A stretch of 64,000 nt of DNA from Pseudonocardia kunmingensis (lineage in GTDB: Bacteria > Actinomycetota > Actinomycetes > Mycobacteriales > Pseudonocardiaceae), in assembly GCF_006716445.1 (NCBI RefSeq), contig NZ_VFPA01000002.1, forward strand, positions 682,001 through 746,000. The letters run 5' to 3'. The position numbers and the translations under genes were made by a program. This document shows, piece by piece, positions 44,937-52,528 of the stretch (positions within the stretch are counted from its first letter, which is position 1; each line of letters starts with the position of its first letter). Under the pieces are notes generated by a model. The model was not told the DNA's origin, made no database searches, and worked only from the letters and a program-made list of their open reading frames with translations.

Positions 44937-46490
44937 TTGACGAAGCGATGGGCGGTGGCCGCCGCGTTGTGCCTGGTCGCGACGGCGTGCGGCAGCGGGG
45001 ACGGTGGCGCGGACGGCGCCGCGACCGCGGAGGTGGATCGGTCCGCGGCCCTGCGCGTCGCGATCAACTACGCGCCGACCAGCGTGGATCCGCACACGGT
45101 CTCGTCCCCGACCGCGGGCCACGCCTACGTGTCGCTGCTCTACGACCGCTTGACGCAGATGGGACCCGACCTCGAACTGCGTCCGATGCTCGCCACCGAG
45201 TGGACGTTCGGCGACGGCGGCCGCAGCGTCACCTTCTCGCTCCGTGACGACGTCACGTTCTCCGACGGCGCCCGGGTGGACGCCGCCGCCGTCACGGCGA
45301 GCCTTGACCGGGCGATGACCGTGGCGGGGTCGACGGCGAAGGGCAACCTCGCGATGATCTCCGCTGTCGAGGTCGTGGACCCGGTGACGGTCCGGATCAC
45401 CACGAACCGGCCGGCGGCGGACCTGCCCTACGTCCTGTCCGGCGTCGAGGGCAGCGTCATCAGCCCGGCGGCCCTCGACAAACCGGACCTCGATGTCACC
45501 GCGGTGGGGTCGGGGCCGTACACGCTGGGTCGTCTCGCCGTCGACGACAGTGTCGTGCTGGAGCGGCGCGAGGGGTACTGGGACCCGCAGGCGCAGCAGG
45601 CAGCCCGCATCGAGCTCACGGGCGTGCCCAACGACTCGGCCCGGATGAACGGCCTGCGCTCCGGCCAGTTCGACATGATGATGACGACAGCGGGCCAGTT
45701 CGACCAGGTCTCCGAGCTCGGTGACCCGTACGTGACGCACAGCTACCCGCCCGCGACCACGTATGCCGTCTACCTGAACACCGCGCGCCCGAACATCGAC
45801 AAGGTGAAGGTCCGGCAGGCGCTGAACTACGCGATCGACCGGGAGGGGATCAGCAGGGCATTGCTCGATGGCCGGTGCACCCCGTCGGCGCAGCCGCTGC
45901 CGTCCGTGTACCCGGGTCACCTGGACCCGCCGCCGGTCGAGTACGCGCACGACCCGGAGCGGGCCCGGCAGCTGCTCGCCGAGGCGGGCGTCCCGGACGG
46001 CTTCGGAATGACGATCCTCGTCCCGGCCGGGATCTCCCTGTATGAGCAGCTCGCCGCAGCCGTCCAGGCGCAGCTCGCCGAGGTCGGCATCGCGGCGGAG
46101 CTCACGGCCCAGACAGGAACGCAGATCTTCGGCAGCTGGGGCGACGGCGGCTTCGACGGGTTGGTGAACGCCCGCACGACCAGGCCGACGGCCGCGATGA
46201 CCTTGCAGGCGTCCTACCTGACGCCGAGCCGTTTCCCCGGCCCCACGCCTCCCGGCTTCGCCGAGGCGGTCTCGAGCGCCTACGACCCGACGCTCGACGA
46301 GGCCGCCTACGAGGCCGCCGTGACGAAGGCGTCGACGATCGGCGCCGAGTCCGCACTGGACGTGTTCCTCTGCTCGGTGCCGGCGATGTGGACCTCCACC
46401 GACCGGGTCCGGGGCGGCGACATGATGGGACTGTCGTACTTCTCCGCGTTCGGCGACCTGCGCTACGTCGGGATCGCGGGGGAGGGGTGA
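44937..46490 (+). CDS. Orphan extracellular solute-binding lipoprotein, family 5
   Basis: A 517-residue binding lipoprotein: signal helix WAVAAALCLVATAC with the lipidated Cys at 18, then TSVDPHTVSSPTAG, YDRLTQMGPDLEL, VTFSDGARVDAAAVTASLDRA, GSGPYTLGRLAVDDS and VKVRQALNYAIDREGI. The TTG start follows GAGGAG. There are no permease or ATPase genes in this operon, so it must use another importer or act as a sensor. The decayed gene at 51434 is its paralog. Its stop touches the crotonase start (TGATG). Confidence 0.9.
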   Translation: MTKRWAVAAALCLVATACGSGDGGADGAATAEVDRSAALRVAINYAPTSVDPHTVSSPTAGHAYVSLLYDRLTQMGPDLELRPMLATEWTFGDGGRSVTFSLRDDVTFSDGARVDAAAVTASLDRAMTVAGSTAKGNLAMISAVEVVDPVTVRITTNRPAADLPYVLSGVEGSVISPAALDKPDLDVTAVGSGPYTLGRLAVDDSVVLERREGYWDPQAQQAARIELTGVPNDSARMNGLRSGQFDMMMTTAGQFDQVSELGDPYVTHSYPPATTYAVYLNTARPNIDKVKVRQALNYAIDREGISRALLDGRCTPSAQPLPSVYPGHLDPPPVEYAHDPERARQLLAEAGVPDGFGMTILVPAGISLYEQLAAAVQAQLAEVGIAAELTAQTGTQIFGSWGDGGFDGLVNARTTRPTAAMTLQASYLTPSRFPGPTPPGFAEAVSSAYDPTLDEAAYEAAVTKASTIGAESALDVFLCSVPAMWTSTDRVRGGDMMGLSYFSAFGDLRYVGIAGEG

Positions 46491-47278
46491 TGACTGCTCG
46501 CCGCTTCTCGACCCTGGACGTCCGCGTCGACGGGCCGGTCGCCTGGGTCCGGTTCGACCGCCCGGACGCGCGCAACGCCGTGACGACGGAGATGGTCGTC
46601 GAGATGCACGCGGCCCTCACCGGGCTCAGCCGCGACGACGCGCTGACCGTCGTGGTGCTGACGGGGGCGGGTTCGACGTTCTGCCCCGGCGCGGACCTGA
46701 ACCGGGCCGGATCGTCCGAGCCCGTGGATCTCCCGGGCCTCGAGGTGTACCAGTCGGCGACCCTGCTCCACGCGATGCCGCAGCTGACGGTCGCGGCGGT
46801 CAACGGTGGGTGCGCTGGCGCGGGGTTCGCGTGGGCGGCCGCCTGCGACCTGCGGGTCGCGGCAGCCGGAGCGCGGTTCTCCACCGCGTTCCTGCAGGTC
46901 GGGCTGGCGAGCGAGCTCGGGCTGCCGTGGACCCTGTCGCGGTCGGTCGGCGGCGCGATGGCCCGTGACCTGTGTTTCCTGCCCCGCAAGCTCGACGCCG
47001 AGGAGGCTTTCCGCATGGGGTTCCTGTCCCGGGTGTTACCCGACGAGCGCTTCGCCGACGAGGTGGGCGCGTTGGTGGACGAGCTCGGGTCGCGCAGCCC
47101 GGCGGCGGTGCGCGCGATGAAGGCGAACTTCCTGCTCGCCGAGCGCAGCGACCTCGCCGGCTACGTGGAACAGGAGGCGCGGCGCCACCAGGCCTTCTTC
47201 ACCGGCGCCGCCCGCGAGGAGACCGTACGGGCGCTGCGGCGCCAGGGCGAGCGGGTGCACCGGGGGGCAGAGGCGTGA
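46490..47278 (+). CDS. Enoyl-CoA hydratase/isomerase (crotonase) family protein
   Basis: A 262-residue crotonase with oxyanion segments CPGADLN and NGGCAGAGFAWAAACDL, and a glutamate in GLASELGLPW. The first hydratase Glu position is not Glu (GAGFAW), so the activity could be isomerase- or hydrolase-like. It is overlapped by the lipoprotein stop (1 nt) and overlaps the racemase start (47275-47278), putting it inside a tightly packed operon with the racemase, kinase and thiolase-fold genes. Confidence 0.87.
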   Translation: MTARRFSTLDVRVDGPVAWVRFDRPDARNAVTTEMVVEMHAALTGLSRDDALTVVVLTGAGSTFCPGADLNRAGSSEPVDLPGLEVYQSATLLHAMPQLTVAAVNGGCAGAGFAWAAACDLRVAAAGARFSTAFLQVGLASELGLPWTLSRSVGGAMARDLCFLPRKLDAEEAFRMGFLSRVLPDERFADEVGALVDELGSRSPAAVRAMKANFLLAERSDLAGYVEQEARRHQAFFTGAAREETVRALRRQGERVHRGAEA

Positions 47279-48432
47279 CCGGCCCGCTCACCGGGATCCG
47301 GGTGCTCGAGCTCGCCGCGATCGGGCCGCTGCCGCTGGCCGGGATGCTGCTCAGCGACCTCGGAGCGGAGGTCGTGCGCGTCGACCGGGTCCACGGCACC
47401 GCCGCCGACCTCGGCGGAGCCCGCTTCGACGTGCACGGTCGCGGGCGCCGATCGGTCGGGATCGACCTGAAGCAGCCGTCGGGGGCGGAGTTGCTGCTGC
47501 AGCTGTGCGAGCGGGCCGACGTCCTGATGGAGGGCTTTCGCCCGGGCGTCATGGAGCGGCTGGGCGTCGGACCGCAGGAGTGCCACGCGCGCAACCCCGA
47601 CCTGGTCTACGGCCGGATGACGGGGTGGGGGCGCGGAGGGCCACTGTCCGCGACCGCGGGTCACGACATCAACTACATCGCCGTGGCGGGAGCGCTGCAC
47701 CCCATCGGCCATGCGGACCGCCCACCCGTGCCGCCGCTCAACCTCGTCGGCGACTTCGGCGGCGGCGGCACGGTGCTCGCGCTGGGCGTGGTCGCCGCGC
47801 TCGCCGCCCGGGCGCGCGGGCAGGCGGACGGCCAGGTCGTCGACGCGGCGATGGTCGACGGCACCGGGCTCCTGATGGGCGTCGTCCAGGGACAGCTGGC
47901 CTCCGGGAGATGGACCGAGGAACGGGAGAGCAACGGCCTCGACGGCTCGGCCCCCTGGTACCGGACCTACGAGACGGCGGATGGCCGGTACGTGGCCGTC
48001 GGGGCGATCGAGCCGAAGTTCTGGGCCGAGCTACTCGACCGGCTCGGGATCGCCGGGGACCCCGCGTTCCGGGACCGGTACGACCGGAGCGGGTGGCCCC
48101 GGATGCGCGAGCGGCTGATCGAGGTGTTCGCCACGCGGACGCGCGACGGGTGGGAGCGGCACTTCGCGGGCTCGGACGCGTGCGTCGCGCCGGTGCTCAC
48201 TCCCCGCGAGGCGACGGCTCACCCGCAGGCCCTGGCCAGGGCGGCCTACACGGATCTCGAGGGCGTGCCGCATCCGGCACCTGCCCCGCGGCTCTCGGCG
48301 ACGCCCGCCCGCGTCGCCGGTCCGGCCCCGACTCCCGGGGAGCACACCGACGCGGTGCTCGCCGAGTGGGGCGTGTCCGAGGAGGAGATCGCCACGTTGC
48401 GGGCGGCGGGCACCGTAGGAAGGAGCGGGTGA
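47275..48432 (+). CDS. Alpha-methylacyl-CoA racemase
   Basis: A 385-residue single-domain CaiB/BaiF-fold protein. H130 and D131 in ATAGHDINYIAVAGAL, D160 in GDFGGGG and E246 in VGAIEPKFW line up with the catalytic His, Asp and Glu of Mycobacterium MCR (H126, D156, E241), and identify a racemase and not a CoA-transferase. It interconverts (R)- and (S)-2-methylacyl-CoAs so that a stereospecific dehydrogenase can act. The GTG start overlaps the crotonase stop. Its presence implies a methyl-branched substrate. Confidence 0.88.
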   Translation: MTGPLTGIRVLELAAIGPLPLAGMLLSDLGAEVVRVDRVHGTAADLGGARFDVHGRGRRSVGIDLKQPSGAELLLQLCERADVLMEGFRPGVMERLGVGPQECHARNPDLVYGRMTGWGRGGPLSATAGHDINYIAVAGALHPIGHADRPPVPPLNLVGDFGGGGTVLALGVVAALAARARGQADGQVVDAAMVDGTGLLMGVVQGQLASGRWTEERESNGLDGSAPWYRTYETADGRYVAVGAIEPKFWAELLDRLGIAGDPAFRDRYDRSGWPRMRERLIEVFATRTRDGWERHFAGSDACVAPVLTPREATAHPQALARAAYTDLEGVPHPAPAPRLSATPARVAGPAPTPGEHTDAVLAEWGVSEEEIATLRAAGTVGRSG

Positions 48433-48451
48433 TCGTGGTGGAGGAGCCGAG

Positions 48452-49480
48452 TTGAGCATCGTCACGAGCAGCGACGAGCTGGTGGAGCAGCTGACGGCCC
48501 GCACCGCGGTGGCCGTCCGCGGGTGGGCGCCGGATGCGGGCGTGGTGGGCATCGAGCCGCTCACCGGCGGCGCGTCGAGCCTGACCTACGTGGCGGAGCT
48601 GTCCGGCGCCCCGCGCGGCGACGAGCGCATCGTCCTCAAGGTGGCCCCACCCGGGCTCGCGCCGGTCCGCAACCGTGACGTGCTGCGCCAGGCGCGGCTC
48701 ATGGAGGCGGTGGAGGGGAAGCCCGGGGTGCGGGTGCCCCGGGTCCTGTTCTCCGATGTCGGCGACCCGCCGCACACCCCGCCGTTCCTGGCGATGGCGC
48801 TCGTGCCCGGCGACTGCGTGGAACCCGTCCTCGCGCCTCGCGGAACGCTGCCTCCCGCGCAGGTGCGCGCCCGAGCCCTCGACGCCGCCCGGATGCTCGC
48901 CGCCCTGCACCGCGTCGATCCTGTGGCGACCGCGCTCGCCACGGAGCCGGTGGTCTCGCTCGGTGCCGAGATCGACCGCTGGACCAGGGCGTTCACCACG
49001 GTCCCCGACGACCTGAGCGAGGGGTACGAGGCCGTCGCGGACCGGTTGCACGCCACGATGCCGCCGGCGATGGCGCCGGTCGTCACCCACGGCGACTACC
49101 GGATCGGCAACACCCTGTGCGAGGGCGACCGGGTCACCGCGATCATCGACTGGGAGATCTGGTCGCTCGGCGACCCCCGTGTCGACATCACGTGGTTCAC
49201 CTTCTTCACCGACGAGGCGCAGCACCCCGCGGCCCCGTCCGCCGAGCCGACCGGGATGCCGACCAAGGCCGAGATCGTCGACGCTTACCACGAGGCGCGT
49301 GGCGAGCTGCTCACGGACCTGCGCTGGTTCGAGGCCCTCACCAAGTACAAGGAATCCGCGGCGACCGCCCTGCTGATCAAGCGCGGCCGCCGGAGTGGGC
49401 CGCTGAACGAGTCGATGCGGCGCATGCTGCCCGCACTGGCGCAGCTGCGGCGGGAGGCGATGGCGCTCGTCTCCCCGTGA
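48452..49480 (+). CDS. APH-family kinase (ACAD10/11 kinase-domain-like)
   Basis: A 342-residue aminoglycoside-phosphotransferase-fold kinase. It has Lys in IVLKVAPPG, the Brenner motif HGDYRIGN (H213, D215, N220) and DWEIWSLGDP (D233). The block VAPPGLxPVRNRDVLRQAR is shared with the kinase at 56893, so the two are paralogs. This subfamily includes the kinase domains of ACAD10/ACAD11 and LvaA, which phosphorylate hydroxyacyl-CoAs, not antibiotics. The TTG at 48452 follows GAGGAG. Unlike the kinase at 56893, no acyl-CoA dehydrogenase is adjacent; neighbours are a racemase and a thiolase-fold gene. Confidence 0.85.
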   Translation: MSIVTSSDELVEQLTARTAVAVRGWAPDAGVVGIEPLTGGASSLTYVAELSGAPRGDERIVLKVAPPGLAPVRNRDVLRQARLMEAVEGKPGVRVPRVLFSDVGDPPHTPPFLAMALVPGDCVEPVLAPRGTLPPAQVRARALDAARMLAALHRVDPVATALATEPVVSLGAEIDRWTRAFTTVPDDLSEGYEAVADRLHATMPPAMAPVVTHGDYRIGNTLCEGDRVTAIIDWEIWSLGDPRVDITWFTFFTDEAQHPAAPSAEPTGMPTKAEIVDAYHEARGELLTDLRWFEALTKYKESAATALLIKRGRRSGPLNESMRRMLPALAQLRREAMALVSP

Positions 49481-49527
49481 CCAGGGCGCAGCACACCTCG
49501 TCCACACCACAACCTTCTGGAGGTCCG

Positions 49528-50679
49528 GTGAGTCGCACGTTGCAGGACGCCGCCGTCGTGGGGATCGGCCGGACCCCGTACGTGAGGTCGTCCGGTCGCA
49601 CACCGGTGTCGATGGCCGCCGAGGCCGCCCGGGATGCTTTGGCCGACTGCGGGCTCACGCCGGCCGACGTCGACGGCTTCACATGCTTCGGCACCACCGA
49701 CACCGCGCGCCCGAGTGCGGTCGCCCACGCCATAGGAGTGGAGGATCTCGGCTGGTGTGTCAGCGTCTCCGGCGGCGGGAACATCGTCACCTCGACCGTC
49801 AGCGGCGCGGCCATGGCCGTCATCTCCGGCCAGGCCGACGTGGTGGTCGTCTACCGCGTGCTCGGCTCGGAGACCCGTTACGGAAGGGCCCTCGACCGGG
49901 TCGACGTCGGCGGTGAGGGCCAGTTCGCCGGCCCCCAGGGCTACCTGGTGCCGCCGCAGTGGTTCGCCATGTTCTGCCGGCGCCACCAGTACGAGTACGG
50001 CTCGACGTCGGAGGACCTCGGTGCGATCGCCGTCCAGCAGCGGGCCCACGCGTCACGCAACCCCCATGCGGTCGCGCGCACGCCGATCACGATCGACGAC
50101 TACCTGAACAGCCGGTGGATCAGCGAGCCGTTCCGGCTGTACGACTGCACCTACGAGGTCGACGGCGCGGTCGCGATCGTGGTGACCTCGGCCGAGCGGG
50201 CGGCGGACCTGCCCCACAAGCCGGTCCACCTGCTCGGCGCGGCCGACAGCAACCGCTTCGGCGGCTCCGTCGACCAGTGGGACGACCTGACCAGCATGTA
50301 CTCCCGAGACACGGCTCCCAAGCTGTGGTCCCGCACCGGCCTTCGGCCCTCCGACATCGACGTGGCCTGCATGTATGACTGCTTCACCTTCACGGTCATG
50401 GCCACGTTCGAGGACTTCGGGTTCTGCGGCAAGGGCGAGGTGGGCGGCTTCTTCCGCGAGGGCCGAGCCACCTTCGGCGGTGACGTGGTCGTCAACCCGC
50501 ACGGCGGGCTGCTCTCGGAGGGCTACATCCACGGCCTCAACCACCACTACGAGGCAGTGCTCCAGCTGCGGGGCGAGGCGGGTGACCGCCAGGTGGCCGG
50601 GGCCGAGAGCGCACTCGTCACCTCCGGCGCGGGCCCCTACGGGGGCGCCCTCGTCTACGGCACGGAGGCCATGCTGTGA
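49528..50679 (+). CDS. Thiolase-fold protein (lipid-transfer/Ltp2-like), possible aldolase
   Basis: A 383-residue thiolase-superfamily protein. It has the N-terminal AAVVGIGRTPYVRSSG, PSDIDVACMYDCFTFTVMATFEDFGFC and the late NPHGGLLSEGYIHG. The region that normally holds the nucleophilic Cys (CASG) reads VSVSGGGNI, so classical thiolysis is unlikely. Thiolase-fold proteins without this Cys that are encoded next to DUF35 partners include Ltp2, which cleaves side chains by a retro-aldol reaction. The GTG at 49528 follows TGGAGG. It overlaps the DUF35 gene by 4 nt. Confidence 0.82.
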   Translation: MSRTLQDAAVVGIGRTPYVRSSGRTPVSMAAEAARDALADCGLTPADVDGFTCFGTTDTARPSAVAHAIGVEDLGWCVSVSGGGNIVTSTVSGAAMAVISGQADVVVVYRVLGSETRYGRALDRVDVGGEGQFAGPQGYLVPPQWFAMFCRRHQYEYGSTSEDLGAIAVQQRAHASRNPHAVARTPITIDDYLNSRWISEPFRLYDCTYEVDGAVAIVVTSAERAADLPHKPVHLLGAADSNRFGGSVDQWDDLTSMYSRDTAPKLWSRTGLRPSDIDVACMYDCFTFTVMATFEDFGFCGKGEVGGFFREGRATFGGDVVVNPHGGLLSEGYIHGLNHHYEAVLQLRGEAGDRQVAGAESALVTSGAGPYGGALVYGTEAML

Positions 50680-51104
50680 CCGACGCCCACTCCATCCCGC
50701 CCCAGCCGGTGCCCGACCCCGACACCGCGCCCTTCTGGGCGGCGGCGGCAGCCGGTCACCTGGCCCTGTGCCGCTGCCAGGACTGCAAGCTCTGGATGCA
50801 GCCCCCTCTCGACCGGTGCCGTGTCTGCGCGGGGCCGACGGCCTTCGAGGACGTGACCGGCTACGGCACCCTCTACTCGTTCATCGTGCAGCATCGTGCG
50901 ACGGTGCCCGGCTACCTCGACGACCTGCCCTACACCGTGGGCCTGGTCGAGCTGGACGAGCAGTCCGGGCTCCGCTTGCCCGGCAGGCTCGTCGGCATCG
51001 ACCACGGCGAGGTGGCCTGCGGGATGCGGGTGCGGGCCGAGCTGGTCGACCTGCCGGGAGGTGAGTTCCGGGTTCCGGTCTTCCGGCCCGTGGATCCGCC
51101 GTGA
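50676..51104 (+). CDS. DUF35 zinc-ribbon/OB-fold protein
   Basis: A 142-residue protein. A rubredoxin-like zinc ribbon with CQDCKLW and CRVCAGP (two Cys pairs) lies near residues 33-58 and an OB-fold follows (GTLYSFIVQHRATVPGY to the end). DUF35 proteins are obligate partners of thiolase-fold enzymes, as ChsH2 is for Ltp2 and hydratases. The GTG start overlaps the preceding stop, so the two proteins probably form a complex. Confidence 0.9.
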   Translation: MTDAHSIPPQPVPDPDTAPFWAAAAAGHLALCRCQDCKLWMQPPLDRCRVCAGPTAFEDVTGYGTLYSFIVQHRATVPGYLDDLPYTVGLVELDEQSGLRLPGRLVGIDHGEVACGMRVRAELVDLPGGEFRVPVFRPVDPP

Positions 51105-51433
51105 CCGCCCCGGGTCGTGCAGCGGAGCGAGCGCCGCCGAGACGGTGACCTTCAACCGCTGGGTGCGGGCGAGCACCGCGGCGCGCTCACCGTATCAAGT
51201 TCGGTAACTCCGGCGGTAGGCCTTGTCGTGAAAAGAGTATCTGCATTACTGTGCGCCGCACATGCATGCGGCCGCGCTTCGGGTGGTCGATACGCGAAGA
51301 GCCAGCATGTTCTCGCTAAATCGTGCGACCGACTGCAGATCATCTCAGTATCTCACGCCCACGATTGCGAGTCCTGATCTGTGTCAGCGGGGAGGTATGA
51401 CGCTGTGACGGGCCCGGGCGGATCGAGGAGAAC
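51105..51433. other. Intergenic region before the decayed lipoprotein gene
   Basis: 329 bp, AT-richer between about 51190 and 51380. It contains GAGTATC-type matches to the GGATAC site (51226-51240 and 51345-51352) but no good palindrome. GGAGGT precedes a three-codon ATG-ACG-CTG-TGA unit at 51397-51408, 25 bp before the lipoprotein start; it may be accidental. No protein-coding gene seen. Confidence 0.4.
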
Positions 51434-52528
51434 ATGAAGCGGCAACGACGCTGTCTGGCCGGGTTGGTGGCGATCGGTCTCGCTCTCGCGGGGTGCGGTG
51501 GTGGCGAGGCGGGGTCCGGTGGGGCCGCTGGGGTCGCAGGTCCGCCCGACACGGACGGCGCCCTGCGGTTCGCCTGGACGATCCCGGCGCAACCGCTCGA
51601 TCCGCACACGCCGGTGTCGAGCGTCGCGCAGTCGCCCTACATCTTCCCGATCTATGACCGCCTGACCCAGCTGGTCGGCGGCCCGACACTCGAGCCGATG
51701 CTGGCCACCGAGTGGTCCTTCAGCCCGGACGGGCAGCAGGTGACCTTCGTGCTGCGCGACGACGTGACCTTCCACGACGGCACCGTGCTCGATGCGGACG
51801 CGGTGAAGGTGAGCCTGGACCGGGCACGGAACATCGACCAGGTCAAGGTCCGCCAGGCCCTCAACTACGCGATCGACCGCGAGGGCCTGGACGAGGCGAT
51901 CCTCGACGGGCAGCGCACCCCGCAGGCGCAGCCGCTCACGAGCGTCTACGAGGGGCATCTCGAGACCCCGCCCGTCGAGTACACGCACGACCCGGAAAAG
52001 GCCAGACGGTTACTCACCGAAGCGGGACCGCCGGGCGGCTTCGAGATGTCGCTGCTGGTCGGTTCGGGCCTCTCGCCGCAGGACAAGATGGCGCCGGTGC
52101 TGCAGGCGCAGCTGGGCGAGGTCGGCGTCCGGGTGGCCATCGGGTCCTTCGACCCGGTGTAGGTCAACGACCTGTGGAAGCCCGGCTCCGAGTACGACGC
52201 CTACCTCAACACCCGGGTGGCCGGCCCGACCGCCGGGATCACGCTGCGCGACAACTACCTCCTGCCCAGCCGGTACCCCGGCCCCACGCCTCCCGGCTTC
52301 CAGGAGGCCGTGAGCAGATCGTTCGAGACGGCACTGACGGACGAGGAACGCGTCGCGACGCTCCGGCAGGCATCGGAGATCGCCGTGAACGAGGCGATGG
52401 ACCTGTTCCTCTGCGCGCTCCCGACCCAGATCGCCTACAGCGACCGCATGATCGGGGCGGAGTCGATGGGGCATTCCGACTTCCAGGGGGTCTTCGACCT
52501 GCGCTACGCCGGCATCGCGGCCGACTGA
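51434..52528 (+). pseudogene. Decayed solute-binding lipoprotein gene: internal deletion plus in-frame TAG
   Basis: The 5' part encodes a lipoprotein signal (LVAIGLALAGC) and SBP family 5 segments close to the gene at 44937. At SLDRAR the text jumps directly to NIDQVKVRQALNYAIDREG; in the paralog the same points are residues 126 and 286, so about 159 residues, including most of domain 1, are missing without a frame change. A TAG at 52160-52162 then interrupts the same frame, after which RVAGPTAGITLRDNYLLPSRYPGPTPPGF continues to a TGA at 52528. Both lesions make a functional binding protein unlikely. Its end overlaps the convergent CaiB gene by 25 bp. Confidence 0.88.

Noticed and set aside
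51397-51408. Three-codon leader peptide (ATG ACG CTG TGA) before the decayed lipoprotein gene
   Set aside because: Has a good ribosome binding site but no repeated codons, hairpin or conservation that I can see; probably chance.
44937-52528. Composite transposon or genomic duplication from the two similar lipoprotein genes
   Set aside because: The similarity is protein-level between paralogs, with no transposase or long nucleotide repeats at their flanks.
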